33,292 nucleotides of DNA from Streptomyces phyllanthi (GTDB lineage Bacteria > Actinomycetota > Actinomycetes > Streptomycetales > Streptomycetaceae), in assembly GCF_009377205.1 (NCBI RefSeq), contig NZ_VJZE01000051.1, positions 1-33,292 of the forward strand, in the 5' to 3' direction. The translations under genes were made by a program, and so were the position numbers. Below, in pieces: positions 1 to 7,853 of this stretch; the stretch's first letter is position 1, and every line of letters begins with the position of its first letter. A model generated the notes under the pieces. That model was not told the origin of the DNA, made no database searches, and saw nothing but the letters and a program-made list of their open reading frames with translations.

Positions 1-1911
1 CTGGGACTCGGGGCCCTCACCCCCGCCGAAGCCGCCGAGCCCACCCCCGCCTCCGGGGCCCACCGGACCTGGAGCGACAAGCCCCATGGCTTCGCCTCCC
101 TCGACGGCGGCACCACCGGAGGCGCGGGCGGCAAGGTGGTCACCGTCACCGACCAGGCCTCGCTCGCGCAGTACGCGGCGGCCGAGGAGCCGTACGTCAT
201 CCGCGTGTCCGGGGCGATCGAGGTCGCGCCCTTCGGCTCGGACATCGTCGTGGCCTCCCACAAGACGATCATCGGCGTCGGCGACACCGGCGAGATCGTG
301 CACGGGGAGCTGCACCTCAATCCCGGCACGAGCAACGTGATCATCCGCAACCTGACGATCCGGGACTCCTACGTCGAGGGCGACTGGGACGGCAAGACCA
401 CGGACTTCGACGCGATCCAGATGGACTCCGTCGACCACGTCTGGATCGACCACAACCGCTTCGAGCACATGGGCGACGGGCTGCTCGACGTCCGCAAGGA
501 CAGCCGGTACATCACCGTCTCCTACAACCAGTTCAAGAACCACAACAAGGCGTTCGGGATCGGCTGGACGACGAACGTCCAGACCGAGATCACCATCGAC
601 CACAACTGGTTCAGCGGCACCAAGCAGCGCAACCCCTCCGCCGACAACTGCGCCTACGCCCACCTCTACAACAACTACCTGTCGGCGCAGGTGGCAGACG
701 GCGACCCGGTCTGGACGTACGGCAACTGGTCGCGCGGCAGGACGAAGATGGTCATCGAGAACAGCTACTACGACGGAGTCCAGCACCCCTACCAGGCAGA
801 CGTCACCGCCGAGTTGGTGGAGCGCGGCTCGATCCTCAGGAACACGACCGGGCGGCAGGACGAGTGGGGCGCGGCCTTCGACCCGAAGGACTTCTACGAC
901 TACCGGCTCGACCCGGCTGCCGCCGTCCCCGCCCTGGTCACCCACTTCTCCGGCCCTCAGAAGCGGCTCGGTACGAACACCGTGCTCAACGTGCCCGCCG
1001 AGTATCCGACCGTCCAGGCGGCGGTGGACGCCGTGCCCGACGGCAACGACGGCACCGTCACGATCCGGATCGCGCCCGGGACGTACCGGGCCAAGGTCCT
1101 GATCCCCGCGACCAAGCCGAAGCTGGTCCTGCAGGGAACGGGACGGGACCGCTCGGACACCGTCATCGTCTTCGACACGCCCGCCGCGTACGGCGGCTCC
1201 AACGGCAGCGCCACCGTGCGGATCCTCGCGAGTGACGTGACCGCGCGCCACCTCACCTTCAGCAACGACTTCGACGAGGCCGCGCACGAGCTGAACGGCG
1301 AGCAGGCCCTCGCCGTGAAGACGACGGGCGACCGGATCGTCTTCGAGGACACGGCCTTCCTGGGCAACCAGGACACCCTGATGACGGACAGCCCCAAGCT
1401 GGACGTGATCAGCCGGGTCTACATCCGCGACTCGTACATCGAGGGCGATGTCGACTTCATCTACGGCCGGGCGACGACCGTCATCGAGCGGTCCGTGATC
1501 AAGGCGCTGAGCCGCGGGTCGGCCACCAACAACGGCTACATCACCGCCGCCTCGACCTGGAAGGACAACCCGTACGGCTTCCTGATCACCAGGTCGAGGG
1601 TGATCAGTGACGCGCCCGCCGGGACCTTCCACCTCGGCCGGCCCTGGCACCCGGGCGGCGAGCCGAACGCCATCGCCCAGGTGCTGTTCCGGGACACCGA
1701 GCTGCCCGCCGCGGTCAAGTCCTCGCCGTGGACCGACATGAGCGGCTTCTCGTGGAAGGACGCCCGCTTCGCCGAGTACCGGACCTACGGGCCCGGCGCC
1801 GGAGTCACCGCCGACCGTCCGCAGCTGCCGGCCGCGGACGCGGACACGTACACGGTCGCCGAGTACCTCGCGGGGACGGACGGCTGGGCACCGCACGCGG
1901 GCCGTCGCTGA
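1..1911 (+). CDS. Bifunctional pectate lyase (PL1) - pectin methylesterase (CE8), 5' partial
   Basis: Secreted two-domain enzyme that should demethylate pectin and cut de-esterified homogalacturonan by beta-elimination. Frame 1 is open from base 1; the first visible residues look like the end of a signal peptide, so the start lies outside the window and 636 residues are seen. Residues about 28-315 are a PL1 beta-helix, with the VWIDHNRF motif near 147 and a candidate catalytic Arg210 in KQRNPSAD (the second Arg of the usual RxPxxR is replaced). Residues about 330-620 are a CE8 beta-helix with GNQDTL (Asp458), GDVDFIYG (nucleophile Asp485) and LGRPW (Arg547). The catalytic sets look complete apart from the PL1 variation. 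No carbohydrate-binding module is visible. The next gene starts 77 nt downstream. Confidence 0.93.
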   Translation: MGLGALTPAEAAEPTPASGAHRTWSDKPHGFASLDGGTTGGAGGKVVTVTDQASLAQYAAAEEPYVIRVSGAIEVAPFGSDIVVASHKTIIGVGDTGEIVHGELHLNPGTSNVIIRNLTIRDSYVEGDWDGKTTDFDAIQMDSVDHVWIDHNRFEHMGDGLLDVRKDSRYITVSYNQFKNHNKAFGIGWTTNVQTEITIDHNWFSGTKQRNPSADNCAYAHLYNNYLSAQVADGDPVWTYGNWSRGRTKMVIENSYYDGVQHPYQADVTAELVERGSILRNTTGRQDEWGAAFDPKDFYDYRLDPAAAVPALVTHFSGPQKRLGTNTVLNVPAEYPTVQAAVDAVPDGNDGTVTIRIAPGTYRAKVLIPATKPKLVLQGTGRDRSDTVIVFDTPAAYGGSNGSATVRILASDVTARHLTFSNDFDEAAHELNGEQALAVKTTGDRIVFEDTAFLGNQDTLMTDSPKLDVISRVYIRDSYIEGDVDFIYGRATTVIERSVIKALSRGSATNNGYITAASTWKDNPYGFLITRSRVISDAPAGTFHLGRPWHPGGEPNAIAQVLFRDTELPAAVKSSPWTDMSGFSWKDARFAEYRTYGPGAGVTADRPQLPAADADTYTVAEYLAGTDGWAPHAGRR

Positions 1912-1988
1912 GCCGACCACCTCGCGATTCGAGACCCCCACAACTTCATACGAACCCTCAGTTGGATCCAGAAGAAGAGAGCCGTTCA

Positions 1989-3338
1989 ATGAAGATCAGC
2001 ATTCGCAGAAGCAGGCGCGCCGCCGTGGCCGTCGCCCTGGGATCCGTCCTCGCCCTGACCGCCACCGCCTGCGGTGACGACGGCAGCGGCGCGGCCGGGG
2101 ACAAGGGCTCCGAGGGCAGCGGCAAGGGCGAGATCGTCTTCTGGGACAACAACGGTGGCGTCCGCACCGAGATCTGGAAGGAGATCATCGCCGACTTCCA
2201 CAAGGCGAACCCGGACATCAAGGTCAAGTACGTCGGGATCGCCTCCACCGAGTACCAGTCCAAGGTCGACACCGCCCTCCAGGGCGGCGGTCTGCCCGAC
2301 GTCGGCGGTGTCGGCGCGGCGATGCTCGCCGGGTTCGCCGCCCAGAACGCTCTGGAGCCGCTGGACAGCCGCCTCTCCAAGTCCTCCCTGAACGGCAAGC
2401 TCAACGAGGACATGGTCGAGTCGCTGAAGGCCGCGGGCGGCGGCGACGGCAAGCTGTACTCGGTCCCGACCTCCGCGAACAACGGCGTCCTGTACTACCG
2501 CACCGACCTGTTCAAGAAGGCGGGCCTGGACGAGCCGACCACCTGGGACACGTTCTACGAGGCCGCGGAGAAGCTCACCGACAAGGACAAGAACGAGTTC
2601 GGCTACACCATCCGCGGTGGCGCCGGCTCCATCGCCCAGGCGCTGGACGCGATGTACGGACAGTCCGGGATCACGTCGTTCTGGGACTCCAGTGGTGAGA
2701 AGACCACGGTCAACGACCCGAAGAACGTGGCGGCCCTGGAGAAGTACGCGGGCCTGTTCAAGAAGGTCACCCCGGCCGCCGACCTCAACAACGACTTCAC
2801 CAAGATGGTCGCCCAGTGGGACTCCGGCACCATCGGGATGCTGAACCACAACTTGGGCTCCTACCAGGACCACGTGAAGGCGCTCGGCGTCGACAAGTTC
2901 CGCGGTATCCCGCAGCCGATCGGCGCCGGCGGGAAGCGGGTCCAGGTGTCCAACCCGGTGGACGGACTGGGTGTGTTCAAGAGCTCCAAGAACAAGGAAG
3001 CCGCCTGGAAGTTCATCGAGTTCGCCACCTCGGCCGCGGAGAACTCCAAGTTCAACGAGTCCGCGGGACAGGTGCCCGCGAACAACGACGCCGCGAAGGA
3101 CGCCTGGGTCTCCGAGGCCGAGCCGACGAAGCTGGCCGCGCAGGCTCTGACGGACGGGTCCACACAGATCGTCCAGCTGCCGTACTACCTGCCGGACTGG
3201 AACACGATCTCGAAGACCGACAACGAGCCGGCGTTCCAGAAGGTGCTGAGCGGGTCGATGAGCGCGAAGGACTTCCTGGACACGCTGGCCGACCAGCTGA
3301 ACGAGGCGCAGAAGGAGTGGAACGAGCAGAAGGGCTGA
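1989..3338 (+). CDS. ABC transporter extracellular sugar-binding lipoprotein
   Basis: Family 1 extracellular solute-binding protein, 449 residues, expected to be lipid-anchored outside the membrane and to deliver oligosaccharides to an ABC importer. The start is the ATG preceded by a GAAGAAGAGAG purine-rich site; the frame is open further upstream to 1728, but that stretch overlaps the pectinase gene and lacks a signal. The N-terminus is Arg-rich, then hydrophobic, ending in a lipobox-like TATAC with Cys28. The mature part begins with the typical GEIVFWDNNGG strand and has DVGGVGAAMLAGF and YYRTDLFKKAGL segments common to this family. No permease or ATPase gene is adjacent on the downstream side, so its partners lie elsewhere. 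Its place inside the pectinase locus suggests oligogalacturonide or rhamnogalacturonan fragments as ligand (inference). Confidence 0.92.
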   Translation: MKISIRRSRRAAVAVALGSVLALTATACGDDGSGAAGDKGSEGSGKGEIVFWDNNGGVRTEIWKEIIADFHKANPDIKVKYVGIASTEYQSKVDTALQGGGLPDVGGVGAAMLAGFAAQNALEPLDSRLSKSSLNGKLNEDMVESLKAAGGGDGKLYSVPTSANNGVLYYRTDLFKKAGLDEPTTWDTFYEAAEKLTDKDKNEFGYTIRGGAGSIAQALDAMYGQSGITSFWDSSGEKTTVNDPKNVAALEKYAGLFKKVTPAADLNNDFTKMVAQWDSGTIGMLNHNLGSYQDHVKALGVDKFRGIPQPIGAGGKRVQVSNPVDGLGVFKSSKNKEAAWKFIEFATSAAENSKFNESAGQVPANNDAAKDAWVSEAEPTKLAAQALTDGSTQIVQLPYYLPDWNTISKTDNEPAFQKVLSGSMSAKDFLDTLADQLNEAQKEWNEQKG

Positions 3339-3364
3339 GAGCCCGGGTTCGTCGGTCGTAGGCC

Positions 3365-3412
3365 GGCTGCGGGTTTCTGTGGCTGGTCGTGCAGTTCCCC
3401 CCGCGCCCCTTT
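3365..3412. repeat. Dispersed intergenic repeat, copy A
   Basis: This segment matches the repeat seen at 23321-23434 and 25643-25685: GCGGGTT, then TGTGGCTGGTCG, then CAGTTCCCC and GCGCCCCT. This copy has a two-base insertion in the C run. It occupies the gap between the binding-protein gene and the acetylesterase gene. Confidence 0.8.
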
Positions 3413-3425
3413 GGGGGCGCGGGGG
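3397..3425 (+). terminator. GC-rich hairpin after the binding-protein gene
   Basis: CCCCGCGCCCC pairs with GGGGCGCGGGG across a short T-rich loop, 60 nt after the binding-protein stop codon. It lies within the dispersed repeat. There is no U tract, so it may stabilise the transcript end or act as a weak terminator. Confidence 0.55.
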
Positions 3426-3493
3426 CACCCCCCACTCTGAAAGGCACTGCTCCGCATCTCCCCTTGAGCACACCTGTTGAGAAAGGCACCCCC

Positions 3494-4294
3494 GTGTCCC
3501 TCACCCGCAGACAGGTCACCACCGCGGCGCTCGCCGCCGTTCCCCTCGCCGTCGCGGCCACGCCCGCCACGGCCGCGTCGGCCTCCCGGCGCGTACGGAC
3601 GCTCTACATCGCCGGTGACTCCACCGCCGCCCAGAAGTACGCCGATGCCGCCCCCGAGACCGGCTGGGGCATGGCGCTCCCCTTCTTTCTGAGCAACGCC
3701 GTATCGGTCTCCAACCACGCCGTGAACGGCCGGAGTTCGAAGAGTTTCGTCGACGAGGGGCGGCTGGACGCCATCCTCGAAGCCATCCGGCCCGGCGACC
3801 TCCTTCTGATCCAGTTCGGCCACAACGACTCCAAGGCCACCGACCCCGCCCGCTACACCGAGCCCTGGACGACGTACCAGGACTATCTGCGCCAGTACAT
3901 CGACGGTGCGCGCGCCCGCGGCGCCCGTCCCGTGCTCGCCACCTCCGTCGAGCGCCGGCGGTTCGACGCCGAGGGCAACGCCCAGCGTTCCCTCGGTGAG
4001 TATCCGGCCGCCATGCGCGCCCTCTCAGAGAAGGAGGGCGTGGCGCTTCTCGACATCGAGGCCCTGTCGTTCGCCCTCTGGCAGAGGCTCGGCGTCGAGG
4101 AGACCAAGAAGTACTTCAACTGGACCGAGACCGAGCAGGACAACACGCATTTCAATCCGCCCGGTGCGATCGCCGTGGCCCGGCTGGTGGCGGGTGAGTC
4201 GCTGCGCCGCCGTGTGCTCGCTCATCGGGACGTACGCCGGTTGAACGACGAGATCCCGGAGTCCTGGATCACCTGGCCCGAAGCCACCGCGTAA
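3494..4294 (+). CDS. Secreted rhamnogalacturonan acetylesterase-like SGNH hydrolase (CE12 type)
   Basis: 266-residue SGNH/GDSL esterase that probably removes acetyl groups from galacturonic acid in rhamnogalacturonan I. The GTG start is preceded by GAAAGG at good spacing and gives an export signal with a twin-arginine-like LTRRQVTTAAL motif; the frame is open upstream to 3389 but that adds only repeat DNA. Block I is GDST with the nucleophile Ser43, block III is GHND (109-112) and block V is DNTHF with Asp216 and His219, so the SGNH set is complete. The spacing and the FNWTETEQDNTHFN stretch are typical of the RhgT/YesT group. Its neighbours are pectin lyases and esterases, which supports the substrate assignment. 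Another polysaccharide acetyl group remains possible. Confidence 0.88.
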   Translation: MSLTRRQVTTAALAAVPLAVAATPATAASASRRVRTLYIAGDSTAAQKYADAAPETGWGMALPFFLSNAVSVSNHAVNGRSSKSFVDEGRLDAILEAIRPGDLLLIQFGHNDSKATDPARYTEPWTTYQDYLRQYIDGARARGARPVLATSVERRRFDAEGNAQRSLGEYPAAMRALSEKEGVALLDIEALSFALWQRLGVEETKKYFNWTETEQDNTHFNPPGAIAVARLVAGESLRRRVLAHRDVRRLNDEIPESWITWPEATA

Positions 4295-4327
4295 GCGCTG
4301 CGCGCGGCGCGGCACCGCAGCGTCGGA

Positions 4328-4379
4328 CATCTCTCTCAGTTCGCGCATCTCTCTCAGCTCGTACATCTCTGAGTTCGTA
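4328..4379 (+). repeat. 18-bp tandem repeat in the pectate lyase leader (3 units)
   Basis: CATCTCTCTCAG begins units at 4328, 4346 and 4364, an exact 18-bp period; the third unit has lost two bases. The array ends at the AAAGGA ribosome site of the PL1 gene starting at 4395. Confidence 0.85.
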
Positions 4380-4394
4380 AAGGAACCCGCACTC

Positions 4395-5702
4395 ATGCGT
4401 ACTCGTATCTGGCATGCCCATGCCATGACCTCGGTCGTCGGCTGCACCGCTCTCGTGCTCGGTGTCACCGGCACAGGAGTCGCCCACGCGAAGGAGCGCG
4501 ACCTCGGTCGTGAAGTCCTCGCCGCGGGCGACGGGTGGGGCTCGGAGGGGGCCGGTACCACCGGCGGCTCGGCGGCCGACGCCGAGCACGTCTACACCGT
4601 CACCACCTGGGCGGAGTTCAAGGCCGCGCTGAAGGACGGCGGCGACGCTCCCAAGATCATCAAGGTCGAGGGCATGATCGACGCCGTCTCCGAGGGCTGT
4701 GACGCCTTCGTCACCGGGGGGTACGACCTCCAGCAGTACCTCAAGGACTACGACCCGGCGGTCTGGGGCAACGACGAGGTCGCCAGCGGTCCGCAGGAGG
4801 ACGCGCGGGTCGCGTCCGCCGCCAGGCAGGACTCGGAGATCAAGGCCAACATTCCCAGCAACACCACCATCGTCGGCGTCGGCAGGAACTCCGGCATCCT
4901 CGGCGGCAGCCTCCAGATCAAGGGCGTCTCGAACGTCATCATGCGCAACCTCACCATCGAGGCCCCGCTCGACTGCTTCCCGAAGTGGGACCCGACCGAC
5001 GACAACAAGACCGGCAACTGGAACTCCGAGTACGACGCCGTGGTCGTCTACGGCACGGACCACGTGTGGATCGACCACAACACGTTCACCGACGGGCGCT
5101 ACCCCGACAGCGAGCGGCCGGTCTACTTCGGCAAGGTCTTCCAGCAGCACGACGGGCTGACGGACATCGTGCGCGGCTCCAACCACGTGACCGTGTCCTG
5201 GAACCGCTTCCAGGACCACGACAAGAACATGCTGATCGGGAACAGCGACAGCACCGCCGCCCTCGACTCCGGCAAGCTCAAGGTCACCATGCACCACAAC
5301 CGCTTCGAGGGGATCCTCCAGCGTTCCCCGCGTGTGCGGTTCGGACAGGTCGACGTCTACAACAACCACTACGTGGTGAACGAGGACCAGAAGGACGACT
5401 ACTACATCTTCGGTGTCGGCATCTCCTCGCAGCTGCACGCCACCCACAACGCCATCTCGCTGCCGGCCGACGCCAAGGTCGGCAAGGCGCTGAAGAAGTG
5501 GAACGAGTCCCCGCTCACCGCCGAGAACAACTACGTCAACGGGAAGCTGACGGATCTCATCGCGGTCCACAACGCCGAGATCCCGGGGGAGACCCTCCAG
5601 TCCGGCGCCGGGTGGACGCCGACCCTGCGCACCAAGGTCGACTCGCCGCGGGCCGTGCCGGGGATCGTCGGCAGCCGCGCGGGTGCCGGAAAGGTGTGCT
5701 GA
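4395..5702 (+). CDS. Secreted pectate lyase, family PL1
   Basis: 435-residue calcium-dependent pectate lyase that cleaves polygalacturonate by beta-elimination outside the cell. The ATG follows AAAGGA, and the N-terminus is a Sec-type signal likely cut after AHA at about residue 32. Hallmarks of the parallel beta-helix are VWIDHNTFTDG, HDGLTDIVRGSNHVTVSW and QRSPRVRF (309-316), where Arg310 is the candidate catalytic base in an RxPxxR motif. The KVTMHHNRF and DVYNNHY segments are typical helix turns. A 100-nt gap with a three-unit repeat precedes it. The following pectin methylesterase starts 2 nt after the stop codon, so the two are probably translated from one message and work in sequence on methylated pectin. 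Confidence 0.95.
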   Translation: MRTRIWHAHAMTSVVGCTALVLGVTGTGVAHAKERDLGREVLAAGDGWGSEGAGTTGGSAADAEHVYTVTTWAEFKAALKDGGDAPKIIKVEGMIDAVSEGCDAFVTGGYDLQQYLKDYDPAVWGNDEVASGPQEDARVASAARQDSEIKANIPSNTTIVGVGRNSGILGGSLQIKGVSNVIMRNLTIEAPLDCFPKWDPTDDNKTGNWNSEYDAVVVYGTDHVWIDHNTFTDGRYPDSERPVYFGKVFQQHDGLTDIVRGSNHVTVSWNRFQDHDKNMLIGNSDSTAALDSGKLKVTMHHNRFEGILQRSPRVRFGQVDVYNNHYVVNEDQKDDYYIFGVGISSQLHATHNAISLPADAKVGKALKKWNESPLTAENNYVNGKLTDLIAVHNAEIPGETLQSGAGWTPTLRTKVDSPRAVPGIVGSRAGAGKVC

Positions 5703-5704
5703 GC

Positions 5705-6820
5705 ATGGGCACGCCAGTAGTCGGCAGGCGTTCCTTCATGGTCGCGAGCGTCGGGGCCGCGCTCTCGCTGGGGACCGGCGGCACCGCCCACGCACGCGGA
5801 CGGTCCCCCTTCGGCCGGTACGGTTCGCCGTCGGAGCGGCTCACCGAGCAGACCCTGTACGTCCACCCCGGAGGGCTCGGCGACCACACCACCGTCCAGG
5901 CGGCGGTGACCGCCGCGAGCGGGAGCGGATACACGCTGGTCATCGCGCCGGGCACGTACCGCGAGACGGTGGCCGTGAGCGTCGCCCGCACGGAGATGAC
6001 CTGGATCGGTGCCTCGGGCGACGCGCGGGACGTCGTGGTCGTGTACGACAACGCGGCCGGCACCCCGAAGCCCGGCGGCGGCACCTACGGCACGACCGGC
6101 TCGGCGACCACCCTCGTACAGGCCGACGGGTTCACCGCGCGGGACATCACCTTCGCCAACGACTGGCTGCGCGCGGACCACCCCGGGATCAGCGGCACCC
6201 AGGCCGTGGCCATCAAGGTGCAGGGCGACCGCTCGGCGTTCGATCGGTGCCGGTTCCTCGGGCACCAGGACACGCTGTACGCCGACTCGATGGCGCTCGG
6301 CACGTTCGCCCGCCAGTACTTCCGGGACTGCTACGCCGAGGGCGACGTGGACTTCGTCTTCGGGCGGGCCACCGCCGTCTTCGAGCGCTGCCACTTCCGC
6401 ACCCTGGTCCGCACGGATCTGTCCGGGGCGCCGTACGGCTTCGTCTTCGCGCCGTCCACCGCGGGCGCCAACCCGCGCGGCTATCTGGTGACCGGCAGCC
6501 GCATCACCAGTGAGGCACCGGACGCCTACTACAAGCTGGCCCGTCCGTGGGTGCCCAGTTCGGACACCACCGCCCGGCCCATGCTGACCGTCCGCGAGAC
6601 CCGCATGGGCGCCGGGATCGACGCGACGGCGCCCTACACCAACATGTCGTCCGGCTTCCCCTGGCAGGACCAGCGGTTCGCCGAGTACCGCAACACGGGA
6701 CCGGGCGCCGAGATCAGCGTCCCGGAGAACCGCCCCCAGCTCAGCGCCGACGAGGCCCGGCTCCACACGCGCGAGGTGTACCTGGGCGACTGGGCCCCCT
6801 GGAACCGGAAGGAGTGCTGA
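5705..6820 (+). CDS. Secreted pectin methylesterase, family CE8 (first of pair)
   Basis: 371-residue pectinesterase that hydrolyses methyl esters of homogalacturonan, exposing it to pectate lyases. The ATG lies 2 nt after the PL1 stop, with GGAAAGG about 9 nt upstream inside that gene. The N-terminus has a twin-arginine-like VGRRSFMVAS motif followed by a hydrophobic stretch ending in AHA. CE8 motifs are all present: GHQDTLY with Asp189, GDVDFVFG with the nucleophile Asp216, and LARPW with Arg280. The YDNAAGT and FANDWLRADHP segments recur in the next gene, so the two are paralogues. The following CE8 gene begins 1 nt downstream. The open frame extends far upstream through the PL1 gene but that part is not this protein. 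Confidence 0.95.
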   Translation: MGTPVVGRRSFMVASVGAALSLGTGGTAHARGRSPFGRYGSPSERLTEQTLYVHPGGLGDHTTVQAAVTAASGSGYTLVIAPGTYRETVAVSVARTEMTWIGASGDARDVVVVYDNAAGTPKPGGGTYGTTGSATTLVQADGFTARDITFANDWLRADHPGISGTQAVAIKVQGDRSAFDRCRFLGHQDTLYADSMALGTFARQYFRDCYAEGDVDFVFGRATAVFERCHFRTLVRTDLSGAPYGFVFAPSTAGANPRGYLVTGSRITSEAPDAYYKLARPWVPSSDTTARPMLTVRETRMGAGIDATAPYTNMSSGFPWQDQRFAEYRNTGPGAEISVPENRPQLSADEARLHTREVYLGDWAPWNRKEC

Positions 6821-6821
6821 G

Positions 6822-7853
6822 ATGCGCCGGCGCACAGTGCTCACCGGGATCGCCGGCGGCCTGGTGGCCGTGGGCTCGACCCCCGCGTTCGCTCAGGCGC
6901 GCCGCCGGGTCCTGCACGTGCGTCCCGGTGACTCCGTGCAGGACGCGGTGGACGCCGTGGACGGCGCCGGCTGGACGATCGTCGTGCACCCCGGGACGTA
7001 TCGCGAGGTCGTCAACATCCCTTCCGGCGCGGGGGAGCTGACGCTGCGCGGTGCCAGTCGCGATCCGCGCGCCGCCGTGATCGTGTACGACAACGCCAAC
7101 GGCACGAAGAAGCCCGACGGCACCACGTACGGCACCGCGGGCTCCGCCACCTTCACCTCGGCGGCGCCCGGCCTGACCGTACGCGACCTGACCCTCGCCA
7201 ACGACTGGCTGCGCGCCGACCACCCCGACATCACGGGGACGCAGGCCGTGGCCGCGTACGTCACCGGGGACCGCTCGCACTTCGAGCGCGTGCGGTTCCT
7301 CGCCCACCAGGACACGCTGTTCGCGGACACGACCGCGCTGGACGCCTTCGACCGGCAGTACTACCGGGACTGCTACATCGAGGGTGACGTCGACTTCGTG
7401 TTCGGCCGGGCCCGGGCGGTCTTCGAGCGGTGCCACTTCCACACCCTCGACCGGGACGTCGACTTCAAGCCCGAGGGCATGGTCTTCGCGCCCTCGACGG
7501 CCCGCGCGAACCCGTACGGCTTCCTGGCCGTGCGGGGCCGCGTCACCTCGGGTGCCGAGGACGCGGCGTACAAGATCGCGCGGCCGTGGGTGCCGACGTA
7601 CGAGACGACCGCCTGGCCCTCGCTGGTCGTCAGGGACACCTGGCTGGGGACCGGGATCGACGCGGTGACGCCGTACGTCAACATGCGCGAGGCGTACCCG
7701 TGGCAGACCATGCGGTTCAGGGAGTACGGCAACTCCGGTCCGGGATCGGTGATCTCCGTGTCCGGGAACCGGCCCCAGCTCACCGACGCGGAGGCCCGCC
7801 TGCACACGCGGGAGACGTATCTCGGCGACTGGACTCCCCATGCGTGCCCGTGA
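6822..7853 (+). CDS. Secreted pectin methylesterase, family CE8 (second of pair)
   Basis: 343-residue pectinesterase, paralogous to the gene just upstream (shared FANDWLRADHP-like, GDVDFVFG and ARPWVP segments). The ATG follows GGAAGGAG. The N-terminus MRRRTVLTG resembles a short twin-arginine signal, with cleavage likely after AFA at about 24. Catalytic residues are Asp164 in HQDTLF, nucleophile Asp191 in GDVDFVFG and Arg254 in IARPW. Two tandem CE8 enzymes after one PL1 lyase suggest different methylation patterns or acetylation tolerance rather than simple redundancy (inference). The next gene overlaps its last 14 bases, so translation is coupled. Confidence 0.94.
   Translation: MRRRTVLTGIAGGLVAVGSTPAFAQARRRVLHVRPGDSVQDAVDAVDGAGWTIVVHPGTYREVVNIPSGAGELTLRGASRDPRAAVIVYDNANGTKKPDGTTYGTAGSATFTSAAPGLTVRDLTLANDWLRADHPDITGTQAVAAYVTGDRSHFERVRFLAHQDTLFADTTALDAFDRQYYRDCYIEGDVDFVFGRARAVFERCHFHTLDRDVDFKPEGMVFAPSTARANPYGFLAVRGRVTSGAEDAAYKIARPWVPTYETTAWPSLVVRDTWLGTGIDAVTPYVNMREAYPWQTMRFREYGNSGPGSVISVSGNRPQLTDAEARLHTRETYLGDWTPHACP

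Noticed and set aside
1728..1988. N-terminal extension of the binding protein
   Set aside because: It overlaps the pectinase gene out of frame, and the ATG at 1989 has a ribosome site and starts a lipoprotein signal.
1986..3473. 495-codon open frame antisense to the binding-protein gene
   Set aside because: Shadow of a high-GC gene: Val/Leu/Arg-rich, no domain, no ribosome site, while the plus-strand protein is clearly a binding protein.
4269..6844. Two long minus-strand open frames opposite PL1 and CE8 genes
   Set aside because: Low-complexity Val/Asp/Arg composition typical of antisense frames; the plus-strand genes have full catalytic motifs.
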